Shown in pieces: positions 7,965-15,408 of a stretch of DNA of 23,072 bases. Position numbers and translations under genes: made by a program. The DNA lies in the NCBI GenBank assembly GCA_047618115.1, contig JBLHKV010000025.1:1-23072 (forward strand), written 5' to 3'. The notes beneath the pieces were generated by a model. It ran no database searches and was not told the DNA's origin. It was given only the letters and a program-made list of their open reading frames with translations. Position 1 is the first letter of the stretch, and every line of letters begins with the position of its first letter. The DNA is from CALJGI01 sp047618115. GTDB taxonomy: Bacteria; Pseudomonadota; Gammaproteobacteria; Pseudomonadales; Halieaceae.

Positions 7965-9179
7965 ATGGTGGTCTGGGCCATAGCCTGGCGAAATCTGTGG
8001 CGCAATCAAAGACGCACCTGGTTGACAGCGAGTGGCATCGCATTTGCCTGTGTGCTCCTGTTGTTTTCGCGCAGCATGCAGTTAGGCAGTTATCGTGATC
8101 AGATCAACGCGACTACCGCGTTGCTGACCGGGCACGTGCAGGTGCAGCACCCTAAATATCTTGATGATCCCAAATTAGAGTATCTGGTTCCCGGGGCTGC
8201 GGCACTCGCTGAGCAGTTGCTGAAACTGGATGGCGTCGCGGCAACCACATTGCGTACTTCTGCTTTTGCTTTGTTGTCGGTTGACGAGCGCAGTTTTGGG
8301 GCAGAGGTTGTTGGGGTTCGACCCGAGGCTGAATTGATGGTGTCGACCTTGCCCGCAACAATTACCGAGGGACGTTACCTCGAAGGCGGCTCTGAGGTGG
8401 TGATTGGTAAGTTACTGGCCACTAATTTGGGTGCGCTTCTGGGCGATGAACTCGTGCTTTTGGGAACGGGTCCCGAAGGTGGAGTAGCCGCTTTGGCTCT
8501 GACCATTGTCGGTATCTTCGATACCGGCTACGCCGCTCTCGACCGTGGTTTGGTGCAGTTACCTCTTGAGACCTTCCACGAGGGCTTCTATATCGACGAT
8601 GCGGCTGGTGTGGTGATACTGCAGCTGGAGGATGCTGGAGATGCAGAGCGAGTTACCGCGGCGGTGACCTCACAATTGCCCAGCGACATGGTGGCAAGGC
8701 CCTGGCAGGTACTGCTACCGGATGTGGTTCAGGGGATCGCCCTGGACAAAATTAGCGCGCGCCTCATGTACGGCATAATCACCTTCATCGTGCTGTTCAG
8801 TATAGTAAATTCATTTGTCATCACAATTTTTGAGCGAACCCGGGAGTTCGGCATGTTGTTGGCCATTGGTATGCACCCCTGGAGCATCATCGGTATGTTG
8901 CAATTAGAAGCCCTCTGGTTGGCGCTTTTGGGTGCGGTTTTAGGTGGTCTCGTGTCGTTACCGATACTGACCTGGCTGATATTCAACGGCATCCCCATAG
9001 CCGGTATGGAGGAGATGACCCGGGGCATTGTTCTGCCGACTCACATCAAAGGTGCGTTTGTACCACTTCAGTTATTGGCGATACCGCTCGTGTTCGTTCT
9101 TGGTTGTCAGGTTGCCTCATTAATGCCTGGATTGCGGTTACTGCGCGTCCATCCGGTCGAGGCCTTGCGTGCAGAGTAG
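7965..9179 (+). CDS. FtsX/MacB-like ABC transporter permease 1
   Basis: Inner-membrane permease of the type VII ABC family (LolC/LolE, MacB, FtsX). The layout is characteristic: an N-terminal amphipathic WRNLWRNQRR segment, a first membrane helix at about residues 17-36, a large periplasmic domain, then three membrane helices at about 265-288, 308-335 and 365-390, with the family's FERTREFGMLLAIGM coupling region between helices 2 and 3 and a C-terminal VHPVEALRAE. It has 404 residues. ATG 7965 has GAGG (7953-7956) 8 nt upstream. It overlaps the second permease by 11 bp, and together with that gene and the ATPase it would form a LolCDE-like complex. In this family ATP hydrolysis drives periplasmic movements rather than a classical channel, which suits cargo hand-over to the LolA-like protein. 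Confidence 0.88.
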   Translation: MVVWAIAWRNLWRNQRRTWLTASGIAFACVLLLFSRSMQLGSYRDQINATTALLTGHVQVQHPKYLDDPKLEYLVPGAAALAEQLLKLDGVAATTLRTSAFALLSVDERSFGAEVVGVRPEAELMVSTLPATITEGRYLEGGSEVVIGKLLATNLGALLGDELVLLGTGPEGGVAALALTIVGIFDTGYAALDRGLVQLPLETFHEGFYIDDAAGVVILQLEDAGDAERVTAAVTSQLPSDMVARPWQVLLPDVVQGIALDKISARLMYGIITFIVLFSIVNSFVITIFERTREFGMLLAIGMHPWSIIGMLQLEALWLALLGAVLGGLVSLPILTWLIFNGIPIAGMEEMTRGIVLPTHIKGAFVPLQLLAIPLVFVLGCQVASLMPGLRLLRVHPVEALRAE

Positions 9180-10395
9180 CATTCCATTCACTATGCTGTT
9201 ACAACTTGGATGGCGTAATATTTGGCGCCACAAAATCCGCAATGGCATGATGTTTGTCGCTATTCTGACGGCGGTGGCCACTATTGTTTTGGCTAATGCG
9301 CTGATCCGCGGCTGGCAACTCGATATGGTGGAAGCCGCGGTTGGAAATCTCACCGGTCACGTAAAAATTCTTTCGCCAGGGTATCTGGCTGATCCCTCAA
9401 TAGAAAATAGTTTCGCGCTCGGAGAAGATTTTCAACCGGGAATCGATAGTAAATTACTGGTCGGCTGGACCTCTCGGGTGGTAGTGCCGGGGGTTATCAT
9501 ATCCGAGCACCATACGCGTGGAGTACAACTGGTCGGGATAGACCCGGCGGACGAAGTCTCGATATCATTTCTGGGTAGCGCGGAGCTGCAAGGCGAGATG
9601 TTAAAAGGGGTGACAGACCGACGCGTGCTGATAGGACGCGCCATGGCGGAAAAACTAAAAACCCGGGTTGGCCGCCGCGTAGTGCTGATGTCCCAAGGCG
9701 GCGACGGTCGCAATCGAGAGGCTGGCTTTCGGATAGCGGGTATTTACGACACAGAGGGCAGTGGTCAGGAGAAGTTCACCGTCTTTGTTGGGCGCTCGGC
9801 GCTCCAGGAATTCCTGGGTAGCACAAATGTAACAGAGGTATCGTTTCGACTTGTCGATGATGAAAATATTCAAGTACTTAGAGTGCTGCTAGAAAAACAG
9901 TTCGAACAGCTGGAGATCAGCAGCTGGGATGAATTGGATCCACAGGCCGCCGCGATGTTCAAGTTTGCAGGCGTCGGTATCATTATATGGTTCGCGATCC
10001 TGATGACCGCACTGGGCTTCGGTTTGGTCAATACTCTGGTGACCGCCGTGATGGAAAGAGTGAAAGAGCTTGGCATGCTTCGAGCTGTCGGTATGCGACC
10101 GGGTACCGTCATCATCCAGGTTGTCATTGAGTGTTTGTTGATTGTCGGTATAGGAGTCGCGCTGGGCTTGCTGCTGGGTGCATTTTTTACGTATCAATTG
10201 CGTGAGGGTATCGACTTGAGTGAGTGGGCCCAGGGTATAGAGGCATTCCACATTCAAGCCACGCTGATCCCCCGCTTGTTGATGAAGGATGTGTTGCTGG
10301 TTGCGTCACAGAGTCTGTTGTTCGGTTTGATAGCGAGTATTTATCCGGCATGGCGTGCAGTGCAAGTGCGTCCGTTGGAGGCCATGAGGCGATAG
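9169..10395 (+). CDS. FtsX/MacB-like ABC transporter permease 2
   Basis: Second type VII ABC permease, with the same topology as its neighbour: N-terminal LGWRNIWRHKIRNG, one membrane helix, a large periplasmic domain, and three C-terminal helices around a MERVKELGMLRAVGMRPG coupling segment, ending in VRPLEAMRR. It has 408 residues and is divergent from permease 1, as expected for a heterodimer like LolC/LolE. I chose GTG 9169, which overlaps the previous stop and has GAGG (9159-9162) 6 nt upstream; ATG 9193 is in frame but has no good ribosome-binding site. The ATPase gene follows after 50 bp. Confidence 0.88.
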   Translation: MQSSIPFTMLLQLGWRNIWRHKIRNGMMFVAILTAVATIVLANALIRGWQLDMVEAAVGNLTGHVKILSPGYLADPSIENSFALGEDFQPGIDSKLLVGWTSRVVVPGVIISEHHTRGVQLVGIDPADEVSISFLGSAELQGEMLKGVTDRRVLIGRAMAEKLKTRVGRRVVLMSQGGDGRNREAGFRIAGIYDTEGSGQEKFTVFVGRSALQEFLGSTNVTEVSFRLVDDENIQVLRVLLEKQFEQLEISSWDELDPQAAAMFKFAGVGIIIWFAILMTALGFGLVNTLVTAVMERVKELGMLRAVGMRPGTVIIQVVIECLLIVGIGVALGLLLGAFFTYQLREGIDLSEWAQGIEAFHIQATLIPRLLMKDVLLVASQSLLFGLIASIYPAWRAVQVRPLEAMRR

Positions 10396-10445
10396 GTGAC
10401 AATGCAGGGGAGACTAGTTGATGGGTTTCAACAGGGATGAGTAAT

Positions 10446-11150
10446 ATGAATCGCGCAGTCGTGTCCTGCAAAGACGTTAGCCGGGTGTATTACAGCGGTG
10501 AAATTTCTGTGACCGCGCTCGCGGGTGTGCGGCTAGAGGTAAAGCAGGGCGAGTTTGTCAGCCTGGCTGGTCCGTCGGGCTCCGGTAAGTCGACCTTGCT
10601 CAATTGTATTGGCGGGTTGGACCGTCCCAGCAGTGGCACCGTTACTGTCGACGGGGTTGAATTGGGAAGCCTTAGCGAAAGTCAGTTGGCGGATATGCGC
10701 CTGGACAAAATTGGTTTCGTCTTTCAAGCCTATAATCTCATTCCCGTACTTTCAGCACGGGAAAACGTGGAGTTTATAATGCATCTTCAGGGAGTTGCAG
10801 CGTCCGATCGACGCCAGCGTGCCATGGATGTGCTGGATTCTCTGGGTGTAGGCGGCCTGTCTGAGCGGCGCCCGGGAGAATTATCGGGCGGCCAGCAACA
10901 ACGGGTAGCTGTGGCTCGTGCCATTGTCAGCAATCCAGTTTTGCTGCTGGCCGATGAACCCAGTGCCAACCTGGACTCGAAAACAACAGCGGGATTGCTG
11001 GATCTGTTGCGACAAATTAATGAGGAGCACGGGATGACTATCGTGACGGCTACCCACGATCCGGCTGTGATGGCCTATGCGCGCAGACGTATTCAGCTTC
11101 AGGATGGCCTGATCGTGTCCGATGAACTGGCAACTGATCGCGACGGCTGA
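10446..11150 (+). CDS. LolD/MacB-type ABC transporter ATP-binding protein
   Basis: Cytoplasmic ATPase of the LolD/MacB/FtsE subgroup. All motifs are intact: Walker A GPSGSGKST (42-50), Q-loop Q94 in FVFQAYNLIPVLSARENV, signature LSGGQ (146-150), Walker B LLLADEP with D170/E171, D-loop NLDS, and switch histidine H204 in TATHD. It has 234 residues. I chose ATG 10446 because AGGGA (10433-10437) is 8 nt upstream; the in-frame ATG 10437 overlaps that ribosome-binding site. It powers the two FtsX-type permeases encoded just upstream. Housekeeping lolD is an alternative, but the company of a PF17131-type carrier and a beta-barrel argues for a dedicated exporter. Confidence 0.92.
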   Translation: MNRAVVSCKDVSRVYYSGEISVTALAGVRLEVKQGEFVSLAGPSGSGKSTLLNCIGGLDRPSSGTVTVDGVELGSLSESQLADMRLDKIGFVFQAYNLIPVLSARENVEFIMHLQGVAASDRRQRAMDVLDSLGVGGLSERRPGELSGGQQQRVAVARAIVSNPVLLLADEPSANLDSKTTAGLLDLLRQINEEHGMTIVTATHDPAVMAYARRRIQLQDGLIVSDELATDRDG

Positions 11151-11155
11151 GCACG

Positions 11156-12418
11156 GTGGAGGCACAACAGGGTACTGATAAACTGAGGAAGTTGCTCCTG
11201 ATCATAGGCCTGATTGGCTTGCACATTGGGTGTGTTGAGCTACAGGCTGCTGAATTAAATGCTCGACTGAAGGCCTTTGCGACGCTCAATGACCTACCCG
11301 ATACCGATGTGCTGTTGCTGGATAGCGACAACCCTCAGCTTCAAACTAATTTAGATTTGCGTATGCTGTTCCGGCACGACATTGGCGGTTGGGAGTTCGT
11401 CGTAGATCACAGCACCACCATCCTCAATGGGGCGGGCCTCGATAGCCTGAGAAGTTCGACCCTTGATCAAGTGCCCACCGAAGACAATATAAGTGCCCTG
11501 GATCTAAGCTGGACACTGGATGATGGAGAGCGACACCAGTTTTTTCACCGGTTCGATCGCTTGGCCGTGCGCTATCGAGCAGATAGCTGGGGCGTTACTC
11601 TGGGCCGCGAGGCGGTAACCTGGGGGAGTGGTAAGGTATTCAATCCCATGGATCTTTTTGCTCCTTTTGCGCCCACCACGATTGATCGCGATTATAAAGC
11701 CGGTGTCGATCTCATTGTTGTAGACAAACTTTTCTCTACAGGTAGCGACGTCCAGGTGCTGGGGGTTTTCAGGCGTGATAAGACGGGCGAGTATGACTCT
11801 GAGGAAGGGTCTTATGCTGCCAAGTGGCGGACGTTTCTGGGTGCCACTGAGCTGGAGCTGGCCCTTGGCAGGCACTATCGGGACAGTGTTGTGGCCGTTA
11901 GCTTTCGCCTGCCCGTTGGAGGTGCTCTCGCGCAAGCCGACTGGGTGGCTACGCAGTTGGATCTGGAGGACGAGTGGCGCATCTCGGCAGTAGCAAATAT
12001 CGACTATAGCTTTAGCTTAAATCAAAAGACCGCGTACATTTTTGCGGAGTACTATCGCAATGGCTTCGGTGAGGATGAAACGCCCCAAAGCCCCGAAGGA
12101 CTTTCTGTTCCGCTTGGTGCACGTCTGGCCCGTGGTGAAGTCTTTGGCATAACTAAAAATTATTTGGCTATGGGTGGTAGTTTTCAGTGGCATGCGCTGC
12201 TGACGCAGTCGGCTACGGTACTGTGGAACCTCCACGACAACTCAACACTATGGCAGACGAGTATTGCCTACGAACCCGGAGATAATCAGCGTATTGAGGC
12301 GGGTATAACCGCAAGCGTGGGTAATCGAGGTGATGAATATGGCGCAATCGAGATCGGTGAGGGTATTACCACCGGCGGTGGAGAGCGTTTGTTTGCACGC
12401 TGGGTGTACTATTGGTGA
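11156..12418 (+). CDS. Predicted outer-membrane beta-barrel of the export operon
   Basis: I recognise no named family with certainty; it resembles the DUF1302/alginate-export type of large barrel proteins. An N-terminal signal peptide is visible (KLRK, then hydrophobic residues about 13-24, cleavage near LQA-A at 31-32). The mature part is rich in alternating aromatic/hydrophobic strands and ends in ARWVYYW; a C-terminal aromatic residue is the usual signal for outer-membrane assembly. A striking conserved-looking block, GREAVTWGSGKVFNPMDLF (150-168), precedes APFAPTTIDRDYKAG. It has 420 residues. GTG 11156 is the only reasonable start upstream of the signal peptide, but its ribosome-binding site is weak. 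It begins 5 bp after the ATPase stop, so it probably forms the outer-membrane end of the LolA-like/ABC export route. Confidence 0.72.
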   Translation: MEAQQGTDKLRKLLLIIGLIGLHIGCVELQAAELNARLKAFATLNDLPDTDVLLLDSDNPQLQTNLDLRMLFRHDIGGWEFVVDHSTTILNGAGLDSLRSSTLDQVPTEDNISALDLSWTLDDGERHQFFHRFDRLAVRYRADSWGVTLGREAVTWGSGKVFNPMDLFAPFAPTTIDRDYKAGVDLIVVDKLFSTGSDVQVLGVFRRDKTGEYDSEEGSYAAKWRTFLGATELELALGRHYRDSVVAVSFRLPVGGALAQADWVATQLDLEDEWRISAVANIDYSFSLNQKTAYIFAEYYRNGFGEDETPQSPEGLSVPLGARLARGEVFGITKNYLAMGGSFQWHALLTQSATVLWNLHDNSTLWQTSIAYEPGDNQRIEAGITASVGNRGDEYGAIEIGEGITTGGGERLFARWVYYW

Positions 12419-12513
12419 ATGACTAATTTGTTGCATATTTGATGTTTTCTTAAGGAGTAGCTAAGAATTCATCGGCAGAATCGTTGTCCAGGATAAAGAT
12501 AAAGGGACAACAG
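12419..12513 (+). promoter_or_regulatory. AT-rich gap before the thermostable-hemolysin cluster; possible promoter and response-regulator box
   Basis: This 95-bp gap is the longest same-strand gap in the window and more AT-rich than its surroundings. TTGATG (12439-12444) and TAAGAA (12462-12467), 17 nt apart, are a weak sigma70 candidate. Overlapping them, CTTAAG (12449-12454) and GCTAAG (12460-12465) form an imperfect 11-bp-spaced direct repeat, like PmrA/BasR-type OmpR-family boxes (YTTAAK-N5-YTTAAK). AAGGGA (12502-12507) serves the next gene. No strong terminator hairpin is visible. Confidence 0.3.
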
Positions 12514-13230
12514 ATGAATCAACAGCAAACTCATAATAGCGTGACCACCGAAGTTCAGGCTTCTCAGTGTCGAAGCCAAGCTTTCATACAGCCTGGCTGC
12601 TCGGTTCTGGGTGCTGTACAAATGGCCCCTGAGCGCGAATCGATCGAACGGTACATAACCAGTGTTTTCGATGCGGCATATAGCGCTCGCATACTGGATT
12701 TTCTGCCGCTGCTGTTTGCACTGATTAAAAACGACTCTATTGCGGCGACGCTGGGCTTGCGTAGCGCGTCCGCCAGTCAGCTCTTTTGTGAGCGGTACCT
12801 GGAAGAGACAGCTGAAGAACTCGTATTGCGAATGAGCGGTGAGGCAGTCAGGCGCGATCACATAATGGAGATGGGTAACCTCGCGGCAAACGGTGGAGTG
12901 CAAAGTGCCTGGCTGTATGTTCTGGTTGTGGCAGGGCTCAATCGTGCGGGGGTACGCTGGTTACTCTTTGCTGCCAATCGCGCTGTGCAGAACTCTATCG
13001 GAAAATGTAATTTCACGCCCCTGAGGATCTGTCCAGCCGACCCCGGTAAACTCGGTGCGGAGGCGGTCAATTGGGGTAGTTACTATGATGGTAAACCCGA
13101 TGTGATGCTGGGTGATCTGGCTCTGACGGTGGCGCAGGCGCAAGCGCAACCGATGTTGGCTGATCTGCTTGCCAGCCACGAGAGCGAGATCGATTATATT
13201 GCCGCAGCTGTCATGGCTTATCAGTCTTGA
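12514..13230 (+). CDS. Thermostable-hemolysin (delta-VPH) family protein
   Basis: Matches my recollection of the Vibrio thermostable-hemolysin family (PF12261). Visible family-like blocks are ERYITSVFDAAYSARILDFL (45-64), IAATLGLRSA (76-85), LFCERYLEE (90-98), the hallmark IMEMGNLAA (117-125), LLFAANRAVQN (150-160) and NWGSYYDGKPDVMLGD (186-201). It has 238 residues and no signal peptide, so it is probably cytoplasmic. This is at odds with a secreted toxin and fits an enzyme. I believe the family has a GNAT/acyl-homoserine-lactone-synthase-like fold, but this should be verified. ATG 12514 has AGGGA (12503-12507) 6 nt upstream; the in-frame TTG 12484 is less likely. It overlaps the acyl-ligase gene by 4 bp, so an acyltransferase-like role with an activated acyl substrate is an attractive inference. 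The 'hemolysin' name should not be read as function here. Confidence 0.75.
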   Translation: MNQQQTHNSVTTEVQASQCRSQAFIQPGCSVLGAVQMAPERESIERYITSVFDAAYSARILDFLPLLFALIKNDSIAATLGLRSASASQLFCERYLEETAEELVLRMSGEAVRRDHIMEMGNLAANGGVQSAWLYVLVVAGLNRAGVRWLLFAANRAVQNSIGKCNFTPLRICPADPGKLGAEAVNWGSYYDGKPDVMLGDLALTVAQAQAQPMLADLLASHESEIDYIAAAVMAYQS

Positions 13231-14738
13231 GCCTTCTATTGGACGTGCTGGGGCGCAGAAAGTCGCAAAGCCCGGCTATTTTTGCCGGCGGGAGTGAGGT
13301 TTCCGCCGGGTCACTGCTTGAAAAAGTGCAGTTAATGGCACGGGAATTAAAAGAATGCGGAGCCGAAGTTGTTGGCCTGTATTCCAGCAACAGCATTGAT
13401 TGGGTGGTGATCGACCTGGCCTGCCAGTTATCGGGGGTATGTTTGATTCCTATTCCCACCTTTTTCTCGAGCCGACAGTTTAGTCATGTCCTGCACAGAG
13501 CCGGCGTAGATACTCTGATCTATGGCGAGCCAGTTCCCGTGGAAGTAGTTGTAGATGATGCCGTGAAGATACCGGCGATGGAACAATTGAAATCGCTGTC
13601 GGTGCTTAGACTGAAGGTTGAGCGCAGAGCGGAAATACCAGCGGGTTGCCACAAAATTACTTTTACCTCCGGGTCGACAGGCGAACCCAAGGGCGTATGT
13701 TTGGGCACTGAGCAGTGCCTTGCCGTTGCCGGGTCACTGGCCGAAGTGGTAGAGCTGGAAGAGCCTCGCCACCTTTGTCTTTTGCCGCTGAGTACCCTGC
13801 TGGAAAATATTTGTGGCATATATATGCCTTTGCTGCTGGGTGGCAGCAGCATAGTGGTGCCGCCAGGTGAGTTGGGTATGGGCGGCAGTTCAAAATTAGA
13901 GCTTCCACGCCTGCTTCAGGCGTTAGACGAGTGGCAACCGAACAGCATAATACTCGTACCGCAATTGTTGGCAGCGTTGGACGCGGCCATGGCAGGGGGC
14001 TGGCTGCGGCCAGAATCACTTAAATTTGTGGCCGTCGGCGGTGGTAGGGTCTCCGCGTCAATGGTTGCGCGGGTGCGGGACGCAGGCCTCCCGGTTTACG
14101 AAGGCTATGGTCTGTCCGAGACCGGATCGGTGGTAAGCGTCAATTACCCTGCAGCCCATAAACCAGGGACTTGTGGAAAGGTACTCCCACATGTGACGGT
14201 GCGTGCCGAGAACCGTGAACTCATTGTTAGTGGCAACACTTTTCTAGGTTATCTTAATGAGCCCGAGAGCTGGAATCGTGAGGAGGTCGCGACTGGCGAC
14301 CTCGGAGAGATCGATGCCGATGGTTTTGTGTCTGTGGTCGGTCGAGAAAAAAACGTACTGATCTCGAGCTTCGGTCGGAATATCAGTCCGGAATGGGTTG
14401 AAAGTGAACTGATGGGGTCCGGCGTTTTTGCCAACTGTATCGTTATGGGCGAAGCGAGACCGTATTGTGTGGCGCTTGTACAGGTGCTCGATGCGCAATC
14501 CAACAGCTCCCAGGTTCAGGTCGCGATAGATTCGGTGAATGCCGGGCTTCCCGATTACGCCAGAATCGAGCGATGGATGTACCTCGAGGAACCACTTTCC
14601 GTAGAGAATGACCTGCTTACTGCCAATGGCCGTCCCCGGCGTACAGCCATCGAATCACACTACGCTGAACGCCTTGAAAGTCTTTACCAACTCGACCAAG
14701 CAACTATTAACTACCGGCGGGAGTCCACGGTCTCATGA
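13227..14738 (+). CDS. AMP-forming acyl ligase (ANL superfamily)
   Basis: Adenylate-forming enzyme that would activate a carboxylic acid as acyl-AMP, possibly onward to CoA. Motifs are A3 TFTSGSTGEPKG (145-156), A5 EGYGLSETG (292-300), A7 TGDLGEID (356-363), and A8 GREKNVLISSFGRNISPEW (372-390). The A10 motif reads LTANGRPRR (464-472) with arginine R469 where most relatives have the adenylation lysine. It has 503 residues, slightly short for a long-chain acyl-CoA synthetase. The start is TTG 13227 in a TTGA overlap with the previous stop; its ribosome-binding site is weak, and coupling is likely. It overlaps the next gene by 4 bp. Substrate chain is unknown; a fatty acid is the default guess. 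Its place between a thermostable-hemolysin family gene and a di-iron oxidase gene suggests it feeds a dedicated pathway, not general beta-oxidation. Confidence 0.87.
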   Translation: MSLLLDVLGRRKSQSPAIFAGGSEVSAGSLLEKVQLMARELKECGAEVVGLYSSNSIDWVVIDLACQLSGVCLIPIPTFFSSRQFSHVLHRAGVDTLIYGEPVPVEVVVDDAVKIPAMEQLKSLSVLRLKVERRAEIPAGCHKITFTSGSTGEPKGVCLGTEQCLAVAGSLAEVVELEEPRHLCLLPLSTLLENICGIYMPLLLGGSSIVVPPGELGMGGSSKLELPRLLQALDEWQPNSIILVPQLLAALDAAMAGGWLRPESLKFVAVGGGRVSASMVARVRDAGLPVYEGYGLSETGSVVSVNYPAAHKPGTCGKVLPHVTVRAENRELIVSGNTFLGYLNEPESWNREEVATGDLGEIDADGFVSVVGREKNVLISSFGRNISPEWVESELMGSGVFANCIVMGEARPYCVALVQVLDAQSNSSQVQVAIDSVNAGLPDYARIERWMYLEEPLSVENDLLTANGRPRRTAIESHYAERLESLYQLDQATINYRRESTVS

Positions 14739-15406
14739 ATTTTTTTGACGTTTTACAAAATCAAACTACAGAACAACGCAACTGGCTCATGGCTAGTCCC
14801 ATAATGCACAAGGCAGTAGCAGGGAACATGACGCTACCAGAATATGTTGCCTATCTGTGTCAGGCCTATCATCACGTGCGACATACGGTTCCTCTGTTGA
14901 TGGCGGCTGGATCACGGCTGGGACCCGAACAGGAGTGGTTGCGGGTGGCCACGGCGGAGTATATCGAGGAGGAAATAGGGCACGAACAGTGGATACTCAA
15001 TGATATTGAGGCCTGTGGTTACGATCGGGAGCGGGTGATCAATTCAATGCCCAACTATGCCACCGAGATAATGGTTTCCTATGCTTATCACGTCATTGAT
15101 CGCGTCAACCCGCTTGGATTCTTTGGGATGGTTCACGTGCTGGAGGGAACCAGTGTGGGTGTGGCTGACAGTGCAGCGGAGGGTATTCAGACAGGGCTGG
15201 GACTGCCCAACAAGGCGTTTTCCTACCTGCGATCTCACGGAGCCATTGACGTGGAGCATATCGCGTTCTTTGAGGCGTTAATGAATAAAATCAGCGAACC
15301 TGCCGAGCGCGATTTGATCGTTCACTGCTCCAGGAATTTCTACCGATTGTTTGGTGGCGTACTCAGGTCCATTGAACCAGAGCAAGGACTGGGGCTGGCG
15401 GCCTGA
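14735..15406 (+). CDS. Haem-oxygenase-like di-iron oxidase/oxygenase (HDO) family, TenA-like fold
   Basis: All-helical protein of the group often labelled 'iron-containing redox enzyme' or TenA-like. Candidate metal ligands fall in the pattern of HDO enzymes such as UndA, CADD and SznF: helix EEEIGHE with E80 and H83, E137 in VLEGTS, and the closing H168-x3-D172-x2-H175 (SHGAIDVEH). H46, H47 and H50 in AYHHVRHT may supply a further ligand. Known HDOs use O2 to decarboxylate fatty acids, cleave amino acids or N-oxygenate amines. It has 223 residues. ATG 14735 overlaps the ligase stop (ATGA), with GGGAG (14719-14723) upstream. Being coupled to an acyl ligase suggests an acyl substrate or product. 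A thiaminase/TenA role is less likely given the ligand set and the absence of thiamine genes. Confidence 0.8.
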   Translation: MNFFDVLQNQTTEQRNWLMASPIMHKAVAGNMTLPEYVAYLCQAYHHVRHTVPLLMAAGSRLGPEQEWLRVATAEYIEEEIGHEQWILNDIEACGYDRERVINSMPNYATEIMVSYAYHVIDRVNPLGFFGMVHVLEGTSVGVADSAAEGIQTGLGLPNKAFSYLRSHGAIDVEHIAFFEALMNKISEPAERDLIVHCSRNFYRLFGGVLRSIEPEQGLGLAA

Positions 15407-15408
15407 GT

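Noticed and set aside
10417..10432. Hairpin GTTGA/TCAAC before the ATPase gene as a terminator
   Set aside because: The stem is only 5 bp with no U tract, and the ATPase clearly belongs with the upstream permeases.
11156..11233. Possible lipoprotein signal (HIGC) in the exporter barrel
   Set aside because: The -3 position is histidine and the following residues contain a good signal peptidase I site; the mature protein looks like a barrel.
12469..12903. 144-codon open frame on the minus strand
   Set aside because: It overlaps the thermostable-hemolysin family gene on the opposite strand and has no recognisable domain or good start context.
14735..15406. TenA thiaminase or transcriptional regulator
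   Set aside because: The ligand pattern fits HDO di-iron enzymes, there is no DNA-binding domain, and no thiamine genes are near.
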